Assembly (NCBI GenBank): GCA_020634375.1
Contig: JACKBX010000005.1
Span: 310,001-374,000 of the forward strand
Length of the DNA: 64,000 bases
Source: Ardenticatenaceae bacterium
GTDB lineage: Bacteria; Chloroflexota; Anaerolineae; Promineifilales; Promineifilaceae
Direction of reading: 5' to 3'
A program made the position numbers and the translations under genes. The notes beneath the pieces were generated by a model. It was given only the letters and a program-made list of their open reading frames with translations. It did no database searches and had not been told where the DNA came from. Shown in pieces: positions 31,401-38,658 of this stretch; position 1 is the first letter of the stretch, and each line of letters starts with the position of its first letter.

Positions 31401-31611
31401 CAGCCTGGTAGCTGGATTGGGCGCGGGCGATGGCGATGGGGTTGGGAAAATTGTCAATGGTCGATTGTGAATTGTCAATTGTTAATGAGGATGGGGTGGC
31501 GTGAACGGCCGTTGCTCCCGGCCAGCTTATGATGGGAATGAATAATTGCAGCAATAATGAAAGCGTCACTAGGGCAGATGTTATCTTGTATATTCGATTT
31601 GTTCGTTTCAC
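19417..31611 (-). CDS. Giant secreted modular protein (4,064 aa): transglutaminase-like, Ig/NEW3, tandem jelly-roll and FG-GAP modules
   Basis: 4,064 residues with a signal peptide (SALVTLSLLLQLFIPII). Order, roughly: TIDNSQSTIDN word segment (43-53); DUF11-like Ig domain (65-190); transglutaminase-like fold (225-365) with DHWWVEAYL and DLDPT, but Ser in GNSADQSSLL where the nucleophile Cys belongs; two hydrophobic Gly-rich stretches (about 815-905); many Ig/NEW3/CARDB-like repeats (950-1890); an acidic ETETETET run near 1905; four tandem double modules of about 265 residues with the signature RYEEDHPALRYNG (1930-2985); eight FG-GAP/VCBS-type calcium motifs such as DLDGDGLVEI and DVDGDGYAEI (2990-3400); further Ig/NEW3 repeats; and the C-terminal tail YIPILLNNP. 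Probably an extracellular adhesin or matrix protein; no enzymatic site is visible. Confidence 0.9.
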   Translation of the reverse strand: MKRTNRIYKITSALVTLSLLLQLFIPIISWPGATAVHATPSSLTIDNSQSTIDNFPNPIAIARAQSSYQAGGDLTVTYTVRNNHSAANLPEIAPGLNVTDTVAALSGFDPLADPNTLRNVIVSAELTNGAAFLDGSIWPDSDGSQLLFALGDIAPRADATFTVTISAPTAAADFLELDNGAMVYGTFQGRMATAVAPPIRLAPDGFADWLIKTPDADRDDEAMLFQVAQIGDDPLALFDFVQDLNYEAYDGSLRGTRGALWSAAGNSADQSSLLIAMLRATGVPARYRHGILPLADAQTLITGMFDDPVAIRGNVPAGTAVSDPINDPELLAIAQDHWWVEAYLPDSGWTDLDPTIAAAAPGDLFAAPATDGSDQIAELPDAIRHKLSFTLDVEKYGSFPIGGLNLTRNTVLTATIPTAQAAGVPVKIAFSVQSQSLNGLIFSSHEHTYTPYLTYGDSAETIFGSSFQDLLTSFPLATHYTTAIWLDVTSTAPDGRTDTYQRTIKDLIGIDVRQGGAVQLEPRGDAPLIKSSDLIQVQPIPNSAYPADEADRIIHSIFHQVPTMIDAYNAYSQLDDTSPPADIFAFTDDQLPALYDAQFTQLDLMSALFQYSTTWEGEAINAETMLVKSYPDRPKLILSSQIGFDDGSLQTSFELLNINERAIGYPGQNLEAVKSANFLRTTSEKTQEYNLLEQFLPGQARSAVGTLIAAAEQGIPTHFITAENLADLNDLNIPDETKARIANYVSDGSLVSVPEQMVSMPYGADIGFMVVASDGNASYVNADGYKASIMYALINQEVIVAALIEGSGLASVGGFMAYIFTFFAEAFVVFLDLPPTGLGDWPSAIAGGGPGGGGKGLLLGLILASKSALITTLGACGISPNPPGCQLGSLAGYGFVVTGVIASLVGGALDPSLPDFWVSDLPLLEPTRVSTVTVTAVPTLSGPVNLNITAGHYWGSSSSLSSDWASSHTQTAAFDTLSATADVFRDGTPLGSGSFTAVDGRIQFNDSARQWTLTSSGSAAGYGSAANGLAIAQVGDYAATASGSPALTGWLRSATAALNDAPIAGTLDIVFNSDAALVGSGAAPSPHFAAAHTLELTQGQFLASDIDGGTISVGGTAVNNVQSIALSNYTGAVALSDSGDVDQISLNGDADFFALTAAADTTNAVVNDGILITPDLLSNYNDIYTVTVSVPDGWTTGDISGGILVTPTAKAETGSAAVLVTAQSATHPDLFSSAIVLLTLAENQAVDVTVVPDPLVTVPMGTVQGSNYDLPLTLNHAGDGRAEISGAAFNVMVRNDSTAAATFDLFVAGLPAGWAVWSQGSGDQTSLTLASGAQQAIGLYVVPPAAPLPTAGTSYPFTVTATDQTNGSVTDSDSGAFTMPALPFPYLTADSLVYTAAPDELVAIPVMLQNVGNAAASFPITVTVRNNHFSTANVADAVLLSDAALDTGVLAPNAGFTTEMVITTTGTVPGDVFFVEARSAAGEYEPTAMTAVEIVSPLTSSLYQAGNSCNLGSDALTASFDALAYAVTHLENSCNAGDCDLGWRDAAVTAAQNVALYTREANRALSYEAIEAIAADMAIHTDPADLQADMAALGDAVTHLSLELCDLEEHQVSARFTPYVDAVLLGDSASFLLDVTNEGTLSTTYAITVTGLPDGDQFFNETIAAGNTANLPVNSTPAVLGTFDVAAEITAVGPFTLTPHDAAVARLNVVDKFIQVTQVVADPPFVETGVSSTTISVEIANISGVAQDGNARTAVIASNNAISFTQDIPLTALAGNPRWYELATVDTSGWNEGTYTVTVDILDDGDALIPDGSGYSFFTVGQGLAASQSISPTIVAPGNVTVTTVITTELTQVSLPVAPLVVSGGLGAEDQGLESYPVTMTASITRPLTPIYTVPMTETAETETETETAVSANASPADSPSSILSLDINSIYTRTEQSEPAVVYTGTWTSQTASFASGGGYYQANAAGETAAFTFSGDWLNIGFIAGRTGGQAEVFIDGVSQGVVDLYRRLDGTAVSYIYDNLINDTHTVTVTALSTTNPYATNDYIRLDYFDITNSSSALPDGTFEQSDVRSILAGGWVTYTNPIASGGSYVSDNASNVWFPFSGDSFSYHTLLGSGAGHTRLYVDGQFLTDLRTFNYDAITRTYSFDGFGPGPHLLQVSAYRGNTNVDAFTTPGIPPFDDPNPIGSYMRYEEDHPAWLYNGVPYTQTAGSWTSRSYGVGQLSSDDRVLFSSAAGNTAVITVNGQWINLGLGGSSDAGSADIYLDGVYQRTVDLYRRLNSVTNEIFPSLTPGNHTISVTVNGNGRVWLDYVDVWDGTTLPDGAFEEYPGRLYLSGGWSRIDDVDAINGSYLRNSDGTVWFPFTGDSVSYRAFAYSGADNGRLYLDDQFIGTLDLFSSEDISRTFSFEGLGSGVHILRLEQHRNNLTLEDFTTPGSAPYYTPPAETGITRYEEDHPALRYNGVPYTQTVASWSAPVFERFASSGYYVESAQAGDTASLTFDGTWVGIGFISARTRGMADIHLDGSLIDTVDLYNRPEDTASVYYGGLASGSHTITVTVRADNNPYADGSEIAIDYFDVWDGAAETDGTFEESDRDRLIYSYGWAQVDEVAASAGSFAYADSNSTVWFPFTGDSVTYQAWAKRNSHEVEIRIDGVPMNQNDNGRFDIFADSPITETISFTGLGDGPHMMEVRYYRYDATIDAFIAPGVAPFYEEPPASTAIVRYEEDHPALRYNGFPYPQTDYCSNCWIMDAEPPSSNAYTARTNQVGDWVELTFDGRWAGVGFGESNGIAEVFIDGSSVITVDLSTYEDVGSVYFDNLMTGTHTISVTAVSGPIFFDYFDVWNGGAMGEGWFDADLDDHNSPFHYSELNSWLTQYPTPTHDRIVFARDGDVVRRLPSGHNTHLWFGFTGNDLMLLPVQRSGKEVEVFIDGVSQGVVDLTPEYTAQPIALYYTDLGDGPHMVHLNAVGDPYLDAFQVNPPNFLPYTPVVEWMSTAPTDVYTTTVANNGLLSSAAIGDLDGDGLVEIVSPASNGQLYVYRGDGQDAGGGSPIIWQSDLVGAGAEPSLADLDGDGNAEIIVMGTEGTAAFHHDGSVYWFTDTIKSVRFDAGWAGSSIANLDLEPGPEIVLAANNDALYVLDHDGTVLFSDPTGNFPAVPVLADVTGDGFPDILFAQDKTLTAYDAFNGFNIAWTRTNTYTGDVSQAFGSPAVVDVDGKQPGGDDGPEVIINWGHYIDVLDADGTLLWNYYLGVDSYDHPSPITVADVDGDNEIEILTASADSGIVTSHHLLVVLNADGTLLWSQEMGDTTASASGVATQDLDGDGVWEVLWNGMNEGFTIMNGPTGEKLFNEELTESNTFVDYPVVGDVDGDGYAEIVTGGHHGLYVIGHDEVWGDSRPLWNQHNYHVTNINDDWSVPVSEPNAWDIHNTYRTQTPDRNPTPAYQVAITYTEGIANVTVLTDTASISMTATPPTYTWSYYQEWYNPVLTTTFDSLLTDMQPGEVRMVSQGTQIAYRLPSGINYLTLPPLFVAAPRIVTIAPAETTAPAGSVVTFTLNLSNPDLSNGDTYALSLSGVPAEWATYPTSVNLAAGEETTATLTLAIPANTGPDTLPVIMDVTNGAAGTDQAMALLTIIDGVDVSIVPGVQTAVPHTPITYTLTVHNLESVQRTYTFSATGTAVLTLPTLLTVDGGSSAAVDFAVTAVNSGPHPFTIIATADSGAADSANAVLNAFTSPQAGLSLTPDPALTGPGSTTAITLTVTNLGDLAETFDLDVTLPTGWEHQLQRNGNAISEVFLPAGAFNTMDLTLLVTPDGGAVAGDYEVGVTATAQSVNALAGSITGTVQVSSLGVQIEIVAGPTMLDPTDSGVWDIEVTNTGSAAETFDLQIAGLFALVGQLSADSVTLNPGQVQTVQLTADNLDFMMPGAAELIAAATSQTESAIQSQDKMDVTFTNYEAVAVTWEPPEQTIQTLTGQFTLIISNTGNVVTTFDIAFNTPGGVSVEAANQLLIPAHGVARIPVAVTATGGGMFDIEAVVMSVSGNAVGMETAVLTVETDVLIYIPILLNNP
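22650..25830 (-). repeat. Four tandem about 265-residue double beta-sandwich modules inside the giant protein
   Basis: The signature RYEEDHPA.RYNG occurs at about 25010-25050, 24230-24270 and 23412-23453; a first, diverged copy begins near 25815. The period is about 780-820 bp. Each unit has two jelly-roll-like halves, one ending in DYFDVWDG and the other containing VWFPFTGDS. Copies 3 and 4 share more than 30 identical consecutive bases around the signature, indicating recent duplication or gene conversion. Confidence 0.85.
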
Positions 31612-31985
31612 GTTCTCTCCTTGTAAATAGCTAGAGTGTTATCGTATAGGAAGAACGATCCAAAAACGATCCATTTATACTCACCCGTCATAGTTCAACG
31701 GAATAAATTATGCTGCCACATTCAACAACCAAAATTAAAGGCTGCCCTTTGCCGCCAATTATTTTCTGTAAGCGTGCACAGATGAAGGTTTCACCCAACT
31801 CAACCAATGGGATGGAGCCGCCTGGGCTGGAACGGCCTACAGCGGTTCAATTTCTGACAATGACGGCGGCAACTACCTGGAACTTAGCCTGCCCCTAAAT
31901 AATGTTGGCTCCCCGGAAACAATTCGCATTGTCGGTTACTTTATTAACGAAGCCAGTGGTAACGCTAAACCCAAATCACAATTGG
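31612..31985. other. Spacer between giant-protein gene and gltD, with an exoprotein remnant
   Basis: The giant gene and gltD are both leftward, so this 374-bp gap contains the giant gene's promoter and, at its left end, the 3' side of gltD. On the plus strand from 31778 to about 31965 it encodes QWDGAAWAGTAYSGSISDND, GGNYLELSLPL and IRIVGYFINEASGN without start or stop. This is a relic of a secreted beta-sandwich protein. Confidence 0.55.
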
Positions 31986-33476
31986 CTAACTCAAATCCGT
32001 CTTGCCCATCAGCCAGCGATCAACCTCCCGCGCCGCGCCGCGCCCTTCATTGATCGCCCAAACCACCAGGCTTTGACCGCGCCGCGCATCCCCGGCAGCA
32101 AAAATGTGCGGGATGTTGGTCTGGAAACGGCCGTACCCCGCCCCCACATTCTGCCCATCCTGCGCCACACCCAACTGCGCCAGCAGCGGATTCTCCGGCC
32201 CTAAAAAGCCCATCGCCAGCAGCACAAGCTGCGCCGGCCACATCTTTTCTGTGCCAGGGATTTCATGCAAATGAGGACGGCCGTCCCCATTCGACGCCCA
32301 CTCCACCTGCACCGTTTGCACGGCGGTAAGCTGCCCCGCCTCATCCGCCACAAAGCGCTTCGTCATCACGCAAAACTGGCGCGGGTCTGTGCCAAACAGC
32401 GCCGCCGCCTCCTCCTGCCCGTAATCCGTTTTCAGCGTGCGCGGCCACTGCGGCCAGGGATTATTCGCCGGGCGGCTCAACGGCGGCTGCGGCAAAATCT
32501 CAAACTGCGTCAAACTGCGACACCCCTGCCGCAGCGCCGACGCCACACAATCCGTGCCCGTATCCCCGCCGCCAATTACAATCACATCCTTTCCGGCAGC
32601 AGAAATAAACTGACTACTGCCCACTGAGTACTGATCACTGTCCAAAAGCGCCTTCGTATTTCCATGCAAATAATCCACCGCAAAATGGATGCCCGCCGCC
32701 TCGCGGCCCGGCGCGGCCATATCGCGGGGGCGCGTTGCCCCGGTGCAAAGGACAATGGCATCGTACTCCGCTTGCAGCGCTTCCGCAGACACATCACGCC
32801 CCACCTCTTGATTGGTGAGGAAGGTGATGCCCGCCGCCGCCATCACATCAATCCGCCGCTGCACCAGTTGCTTGTCCAGCTTCATATTGGGGATGCCATA
32901 CATCAGCAGGCCGCCAATGCGGTCAGCCCGCTCATACACGGTGACGCTGTGCCCCACGCGGTTAAGCTGGTCAGCGCAGGCCAGCCCCGCCGGGCCAGAA
33001 CCAATCACCGCCACTTTTTTGCCCGTGCGTCGCGCCGGAATCTCCAGCTGTACCCAACCCTCGGCATATGCCTTTTCAATGATGGCGTACTCGATGTTTT
33101 TAATCGTCACCGGCGGGTTGGTAATGCCCAAAGTGCAGGCCGCCTCGCACGGCGCGGGGCAAACCAGCCCGGTGAATTCGGGAAAGTTATTGGTTTTGCT
33201 CAAACGGTCATACGCCTCGCGCCACAGCCCCTGGTAAACCAAATCATTCCACTCCGGGATGAGGTTGTTGATGGGGCAGCCGCTGGTCATGCCATTGATA
33301 ATCTGCCCCTTGTGGCAGAAGGGAATGCCGCAATCCATGCAGCGTGCCGCCTGCGTATGCAATTTTGCCTCGTCGTGATGCAGGTGAATCGGCTGCCAAT
33401 CACGAACGCGCTCGGTTAACGGCCGTTCCTCCCCCACCTCTCGTTCATATTCCATAAAACCCGTCGGTTTCGCCAT
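31986..33476 (-). CDS. gltD: Glutamate synthase (NADPH) small subunit
   Basis: 496 residues. N-terminal Fe-S cysteines are in CMDCGIPFC and CPAPCEAACTLGI. The FAD site is GSGPAGLACADQL and the NAD(P)H site GGGDTGTDCVASALRQG. It passes electrons from NADPH to GltB for glutamate formation. The start is 13 nt downstream of the gltB stop, so gltB-gltD is an operon. Oddity: between NTKALLD and SAAGKDVIVIGG, a loop of about 11 residues (SDQYSVGSSQF) is encoded by ACTGATCACTG-type repeat words (32609-32643) that are otherwise intergenic. Confidence 0.96.
   Translation of the reverse strand: MAKPTGFMEYEREVGEERPLTERVRDWQPIHLHHDEAKLHTQAARCMDCGIPFCHKGQIINGMTSGCPINNLIPEWNDLVYQGLWREAYDRLSKTNNFPEFTGLVCPAPCEAACTLGITNPPVTIKNIEYAIIEKAYAEGWVQLEIPARRTGKKVAVIGSGPAGLACADQLNRVGHSVTVYERADRIGGLLMYGIPNMKLDKQLVQRRIDVMAAAGITFLTNQEVGRDVSAEALQAEYDAIVLCTGATRPRDMAAPGREAAGIHFAVDYLHGNTKALLDSDQYSVGSSQFISAAGKDVIVIGGGDTGTDCVASALRQGCRSLTQFEILPQPPLSRPANNPWPQWPRTLKTDYGQEEAAALFGTDPRQFCVMTKRFVADEAGQLTAVQTVQVEWASNGDGRPHLHEIPGTEKMWPAQLVLLAMGFLGPENPLLAQLGVAQDGQNVGAGYGRFQTNIPHIFAAGDARRGQSLVVWAINEGRGAAREVDRWLMGKTDLS
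32609..32643 (-). repeat. Translated ACTGATCACTG-word repeat inside gltD
   Basis: Four degenerate copies of the CAGT/ACTG word seen in spacers at 6582, 61589 and 63841. Read in frame as SDQYSVGSSQF in a surface loop before the NAD(P)H motif. Confidence 0.7.
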
Positions 33477-33489
33477 GATGTTTTCCTTC

Positions 33490-36400
33490 CTAATTCCCCG
33501 TCACTCGTGCCAGATCGTTTTTATTCGCCTCAAAAGCCGCCATCACCGCCTCATCACCGCTGAGGCCGGTCGCTTCCATCTCCGCAAACTTCTCCAGCAT
33601 ACGCCGGTAGTCACGGGGCAAGACCTTCACAAAGCAGCGGCTTGTTTCTTTCCACGAAGAGAGAATGCCTGCTGCCAGCGAACTACCCGTCAGCGCTGCA
33701 TGCTGCACAATCAGGCCGTGCAGGTCGGCGATTTCGCCGGGGTCAGTCAGCGGTTCCAGGTCTACCATGTCCTGATTGCAGCAACGGGCAAAGTCCCCAG
33801 CCGTATCCAGCACATAGGCCACGCCGCCGGACATGCCAGCAGCAAAGTTGCGCCCGGTATGGCCCAGCACAACCACGCGCCCGCCGGTCATATACTCGCA
33901 GCCATGATCGCCAACGCCTTCGACGACGGCCGTTACCCCACTATTCCGTACACAAAACCGCTCCCCGGCCACACCGCGAATAAACGCCTCGCCGCTCGTC
34001 GCCCCGTAAAAAGCGACATTACCAATAATCACATTATCCTCGGCCACAAACGTCGCTTCACGTGGCGGATACACAATCACCCGCCCGCCGGACAGCCCCT
34101 TGCCGATATAATCATTCGCATCCCCTTCCAATTCCAGCGTCATACCCTGCGGCACAAACGCGCCAAAACTCTGCCCCGCCGATCCCCGAAATTGCAGATA
34201 AATGGTGTCATCCGGCAGCCCCGCTGCGCCATAACGCCGCGTCAGCTCGCTGCCCACCATCGTCCCCACCGTGCGGTCGCCGTTGCGAATCGGCAGCCGT
34301 TTATAAACCTGCCGCCCATCCTGCAAAGCAGGCTTGCACACATCCAGCAGCACGCGGTAATCCAACGTCTTCTCCAACCCATGCTCCTGCATAATCCGAC
34401 ACCCCTCCCCCTCCCTCTTCTCTCTGTGAATCTCCGTGTCGCCTCTGTGTAACTCTGTGTTCCTGTTTCCCGGTCGCCACAAAATCGCATTCAAATCCAC
34501 ACCGCTGGCCTTCCAATGCGCCGCCGCCGGCTGCGCTTCCAGCATATCCGTGCGGCCAATCATCTCGTCCACCGTGCGGAAGCCCAACTGCGTCATCAAT
34601 TCGCGCATCTCCTCAGCGATAAAGTGCATGAAATTCACCACATGCTGCGGATCGCCTTTGAATTTCGCCCGCAGCGCCGGGTTCTGCGTCGCCACGCCCA
34701 CCGGGCAGGTGTCCATGTGGCAGACACGCATCATCACGCAGCCCAACGAAACCAACGGCGCGGTGGCAAAACCGTATTCCTCCGCGCCCAACAGCGCGGC
34801 AACCACCACATCGCGCCCCGTTTTGAGCTGACCGTCCGTTTCCAAACGCACGCGGCTGCGCAAATTGTTGAGCCGCAGCGTTTGGTGCGTCTCCGCCAGT
34901 CCCAATTCCCAGGGCAGGCCAGCGTGCATAATGCTGGTCTTGGGCGATGCGCCTGTGCCGCCATCGTAGCCACTGATCAGGATCACATCGGCCTTGCCTT
35001 TGGCAACCCCGGCGGCAATCGTACCCACACCCACCTCGGAAACCAGCTTCACGTTAATCCGCGCCTGCGGATTGGCATTTTTCAGGTCAAAAATAAGCTG
35101 CGCCAGGTCTTCGATGGAGTAAATGTCGTGATGCGGCGGCGGCGAGATGAGGCCGACGCCGGGGGTGGAATGGCGTACTTTGGCAACCCAGGGATAGACC
35201 TTGCGCCCCGGCAACTGCCCACCCTCGCCCGGCTTCGCGCCCTGCGCCATTTTGATTTGGATTTCCTCGGCGCTGACTAAATATTCGCTGGTAACACCGA
35301 AACGGCCGCTTGCCACTTGTTTAATCGCGCTGTTACGGTTGTCGCGGTGGCGGGCCGGGTCCTCGCCGCCCTCGCCGGTGTTGCTCTTGCCGCCGATGCG
35401 ATTCATGGCAACGGCCAGCGCCTCATGCGCCTCCTGGCTGATGGAGCCGTATGACATCGCCCCCGTCTTGAAACGGCGGCAGATGGATTCCACCGGCTCG
35501 ACCTCATCCAACGGCACGGGTTCGGCGGCAAACTTGAATTCTAGCAGCCCGCGCAGTGTGGACACTTGCTGATTATGCGAATTGATCGCCGCCGAATACT
35601 CTTTGAAGGCGGCGTAATCGCCATCGCGCACGGCATGTTGCAGTTTGTGAACGGTGTACGGGTTGAAGAGATGGCTTTCGCCGTCTTCGCGCCATTGGTA
35701 ACGGCCGCCTGCGGGAAGTGCGTGTCCATTGGACGGCCGTTCCGGGAAAGCGCTCTCATGCCGCAGCCGCACCTCTTCATACAGCACGGCCAAATCAATG
35801 CCACCAATGCGTGTGGGCGTGCGCGTGAAATAGCGGTTCACCAACTCCTGGCTCAAACCCAACGCCTCAAAAATTTGGGCGCTGTGGTAGCTTTGCATGG
35901 TGGAGATGCCCATTTTGGAGATGACCTTCACCACGCCCTTCACCACCGCTTTGATGTACTTGTGAATGGCCTCGTCCACACCCACGCCGCTGATCAGCCC
36001 TTTGGCGATGCTGTCGCTGATGGTTTCGTAGGCCAGATAGGGGTTAATCGCTTCCACGCCATAGCCGATGAGAACGGCGTAATGATGCACCTCACGCGGT
36101 TCGCCCGATTCCAACATCAGGCTGACCCGCGCCCGTGCGCCAGTGCGGATGAGGTGATGGTGCAGCCCGGAGGCGGCCAGCAGCGCGGGGATAGCCGCCT
36201 GCTTGTCATCCACACCCCGGTCGGAGAGGATGAGCAGATTGACGCCATCCTCAACGGCCGCATTCGCCTCGGCAAACAGCTTTTTCAGCGCCCATTCCAA
36301 CCCATCCACCCCATCGGCAATGGGGAAAAGGATGGGCAGCGTCGCCGTTTTGAAGCCGGGCTGGTGCAAATGGCGCAGCCGGTTCAGCTCATCATTAGTG

Positions 36401-38172
36401 AGGATGGGGTGCTTAAGTTTGATACGGCGGCAGCTTTCCGGGGTTGGATGCAGCAAATTGCCATCGGAACCAAGAAAAACCTCTGTGCCGGTGATTAGTT
36501 CTTCACGCAGGGCATCAATAGGTGGGTTTGTGACCTGCGCAAAGAGCTGCTTAAAGTAATTGTAAAGCGGCTGCGGCTTGTCAGAGAGGACAGCCAGGGG
36601 CGTATCATTGCCCATTGCCCCTAACGCCTCAACCCCTTTTTGAGCCATTGGCGTAATCAGCAGGCGCAGTTCCTCAAAGGTGTAGCCAAAGGCTTGCTGC
36701 AATTGGGTTAACGTGAGAAACCCGGTTTCTGAAAGGAACCGGGTTTCTTCTTGCGTGATTGGCAAATCATCTAACGTGAGCATGTGCTGTTGCAGCCACT
36801 GCTGGTAGGGCTGCTGCTGTGCTATTTGTCGTTTGATTTCTTCATCGCTGATGATGCGACCTTGCTGGGTGTCTACCAGCAGCATACGGCCCGGCTGCAA
36901 ACGCCCTTTGTAGCGCACGCTTTGCGGCGGCACGTCCAGCACGCCCACTTCGGAAGCCATAATCACGCGGTCGTCTTCGGTGACGATGTAGCGCGACGGC
37001 CGTAAGCCATTCCTATCCAACACCGCGCCAATCTGCACGCCATCGGAGAAGGCGATGGAGGCGGGGCCATCCCAGGGTTCGGTGAGGCAGGCGTGGAATT
37101 CATAAAAAGCGCGGCGTTCGGGGGCCATGTCCTGGTGTTTCTGCCAGGGTTCGGGGATCATCATCATCATGGCGTGGGCCAGGGAACGGCCGTTCAGCAC
37201 CAAAAACTCCAGCACATTGTCAAACATCGCCGAATCACTGCCATCGGGATCGATGATTGGCAGCGCATAGCGTAGATCGTCGCCAAATGGTTCCGACTCC
37301 AACAGCGCAGCACGGGCGTGCATCCAATTCACATTGCCGCGCAGCGTGTTAATCTCGCCGTTGTGGATCATGTAGCGATTGGGATGCGCCCGCTCCCAAC
37401 TGGGAAAAGTATTCGTGCTAAAACGGGAATGCACGAGAGCCAAACCAGTGGTCATAGCCGGGTGGCTCAGGTCGGGATAGTAAGCGGGAAGCTGCGCTGG
37501 GGTGAGCATTCCTTTGTAAACTAGGGTGCGCGACGATAGGCTGGCGGCATAAAAACGCAGTTGCTCAGCAGGCAACGGGCTGCGGGCAGCCATACGCCGT
37601 CCGGCTCTTTCTGCCTGCCTCCGAATAAGGTACAAAACACGCTCAAAGGCAACATCGTCGAGGCTGGGGCTGCGCCTGATGAATACCTGACGCACAACAG
37701 GCTCGCTGTCACGGGCAGCGCGGCCTAAAGTGCGGTTGTCGGTCGGCACGGTGCGCCAGCCCAGCACTTGCTGCCTACGGCTGACAATGAGGTCATCCAG
37801 AATTGCTTCCCGCAGTCGGCGCTGTTCCTTATCTTGAGGTAGGAAGAACACGCCCACGCCGTATTGGCCGGGTTCAGGCAAGTCTATATTATTTTCGGGA
37901 CAAACTTCTTGGAAAAATTGGTGGGGGATTTGCAAAAGGATGCCTGCGCCATCGCCGGTATCCGGATCGCTGCCGCGTGCGCCGCGATGGTCGAGGTTTT
38001 GCAAGATGGTCAGGGCTTGCTGCACCAGTGCGTACGATTTTTCGCCGCGCAGGTGAGCAATGAAACCGGTTCCGCAGGCGTCATGCTCAAACTGGGGGTG
38101 ATAAAGGCCTTGGGGTTTTGGGGAATAGGATGGGATGGATACGGCCGTTTCCCATTCATGCTGCTTATTCAT
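33490..38172 (-). CDS. gltB: Glutamate synthase large subunit
   Basis: 1,560 residues from ATG 38172 (GGAGAGAGGAA upstream); the frame extends to 38244 without a site. The Ntn-type amidotransferase Cys is in [12 protein letters not shown] near residue 38, implying a short propeptide. Also visible are the FMN-domain [19 protein letters not shown], 3Fe-4S cysteines in [15 protein letters not shown], and the C-terminal Gly-rich beta-helix. It makes two glutamates from glutamine and 2-oxoglutarate. Two segments unlike the family are encoded by repeat elements: residues about 476-486 ([10 protein letters not shown], hairpin at 36716-36748) and about 1233-1257 ([22 protein letters not shown] words at 34398-34470). 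Both keep the frame. Confidence 0.96.
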   Translation of the reverse strand: MNKQHEWETAVSIPSYSPKPQGLYHPQFEHDACGTGFIAHLRGEKSYALVQQALTILQNLDHRGARGSDPDTGDGAGILLQIPHQFFQEVCPENNIDLPEPGQYGVGVFFLPQDKEQRRLREAILDDLIVSRRQQVLGWRTVPTDNRTLGRAARDSEPVVRQVFIRRSPSLDDVAFERVLYLIRRQAERAGRRMAARSPLPAEQLRFYAASLSSRTLVYKGMLTPAQLPAYYPDLSHPAMTTGLALVHSRFSTNTFPSWERAHPNRYMIHNGEINTLRGNVNWMHARAALLESEPFGDDLRYALPIIDPDGSDSAMFDNVLEFLVLNGRSLAHAMMMMIPEPWQKHQDMAPERRAFYEFHACLTEPWDGPASIAFSDGVQIGAVLDRNGLRPSRYIVTEDDRVIMASEVGVLDVPPQSVRYKGRLQPGRMLLVDTQQGRIISDEEIKRQIAQQQPYQQWLQQHMLTLDDLPITQEETRFLSETGFLTLTQLQQAFGYTFEELRLLITPMAQKGVEALGAMGNDTPLAVLSDKPQPLYNYFKQLFAQVTNPPIDALREELITGTEVFLGSDGNLLHPTPESCRRIKLKHPILTNDELNRLRHLHQPGFKTATLPILFPIADGVDGLEWALKKLFAEANAAVEDGVNLLILSDRGVDDKQAAIPALLAASGLHHHLIRTGARARVSLMLESGEPREVHHYAVLIGYGVEAINPYLAYETISDSIAKGLISGVGVDEAIHKYIKAVVKGVVKVISKMGISTMQSYHSAQIFEALGLSQELVNRYFTRTPTRIGGIDLAVLYEEVRLRHESAFPERPSNGHALPAGGRYQWREDGESHLFNPYTVHKLQHAVRDGDYAAFKEYSAAINSHNQQVSTLRGLLEFKFAAEPVPLDEVEPVESICRRFKTGAMSYGSISQEAHEALAVAMNRIGGKSNTGEGGEDPARHRDNRNSAIKQVASGRFGVTSEYLVSAEEIQIKMAQGAKPGEGGQLPGRKVYPWVAKVRHSTPGVGLISPPPHHDIYSIEDLAQLIFDLKNANPQARINVKLVSEVGVGTIAAGVAKGKADVILISGYDGGTGASPKTSIMHAGLPWELGLAETHQTLRLNNLRSRVRLETDGQLKTGRDVVVAALLGAEEYGFATAPLVSLGCVMMRVCHMDTCPVGVATQNPALRAKFKGDPQHVVNFMHFIAEEMRELMTQLGFRTVDEMIGRTDMLEAQPAAAHWKASGVDLNAILWRPGNRNTELHRGDTEIHREKREGEGCRIMQEHGLEKTLDYRVLLDVCKPALQDGRQVYKRLPIRNGDRTVGTMVGSELTRRYGAAGLPDDTIYLQFRGSAGQSFGAFVPQGMTLELEGDANDYIGKGLSGGRVIVYPPREATFVAEDNVIIGNVAFYGATSGEAFIRGVAGERFCVRNSGVTAVVEGVGDHGCEYMTGGRVVVLGHTGRNFAAGMSGGVAYVLDTAGDFARCCNQDMVDLEPLTDPGEIADLHGLIVQHAALTGSSLAAGILSSWKETSRCFVKVLPRDYRRMLEKFAEMEATGLSGDEAVMAAFEANKNDLARVTGN
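34398..34470 (-). repeat. Translated CTCTGTG-word repeat inside gltB
   Basis: The plus strand reads TCTCTGTGAATCTCCGTGTC, then GCCTCTGTGTAACTCTGTGT: degenerate reiterations of one word. In gltB it encodes [16 protein letters not shown] just before EHGLEKTLD, where relatives have no such charged segment. Confidence 0.75.
36716..36748 (-). repeat. Translated AAACCCGGTTTC hairpin inside gltB
   Basis: Arms AGAAACCCGGTTTC and GGAACCGGGTTTCT (13 of 14 pairs) with a 5-nt loop. Encodes [11 protein letters not shown] within a variable linker after the amidotransferase domain. Confidence 0.7.
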
Positions 38173-38544
38173 TTCCTCTCTCCTCTGCAAACCGCTGTGT
38201 GTGGGCACAAGAAAATGTGCCCAAATGGTAATGTACATGGCCAACCGCTTCTATTTGCATAGGAAGCTGTGCCGGTTAACTAATCAAAAGTTAGCTCAGG
38301 TGTGTGGGAATAAACTTTAAGTGGGAAACTACGTATGGCTTGCGGGGTATGTTCGCTTACCATCTAGTTTTGTCATTATAAAAATTTCTGCTAAAGTTCT
38401 GCATTAGACAGATTGCACGAAATAGTTCGCAATATTTATGATAGTATCGCGCATTGATTCAAATTTGATAATTCGGTAACATCAAGTTAATTCGCGGGTC
38501 GGCTGCGAATTACAGGGAAAATAGGATACTTATTTGAGGCCAAG
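38173..38544. promoter_or_regulatory. Divergent gltB/amt control region
   Basis: An AT-rich spacer between leftward gltB and rightward amt. A rightward sigma-70-like promoter is visible: TTGCAC (38413-38418), an 18-bp spacer, TATGAT (38437-38442). Its -35 overlaps the inverted copy of AACTATTTCGTGCAA (38413-38427) also found upstream of cysD. Leftward, TTTTTATAAT near 38382 is a candidate -10 for gltB. An AATTCGC / GCGAATT stem with a 9-nt loop lies near 38490-38515, in the predicted amt leader. Confidence 0.5.
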
Positions 38545-38589
38545 ACGCCTCTGTACACAAGCAATGTTTGTGTACAGAGGCGTTTTTTT
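38545..38589 (+). terminator. Strong intrinsic terminator in the amt leader
   Basis: A 16-bp perfect stem (38545-38560 / 38568-38583), 7-nt loop, then seven T. On the plus strand there is no upstream gene to terminate, because gltB is transcribed the other way. It lies 70 bp before the amt start, so it most likely attenuates amt itself. Confidence 0.8.
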
Positions 38590-38658
38590 GTTTACAGGGA
38601 TAAGGCGCCAACTTTCTGGAAACGGCCGTAATCAAAGCAAAAAGGAGAGAATTGAGAC

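Noticed and set aside
38480..38590. Canonical ANTAR double-hexaloop target in the amt leader
   Set aside because: The upstream stem has a 9-nt loop and the terminator a 7-nt loop; the expected six-base loops with conserved A and G are not present, so only a non-standard target remains possible.
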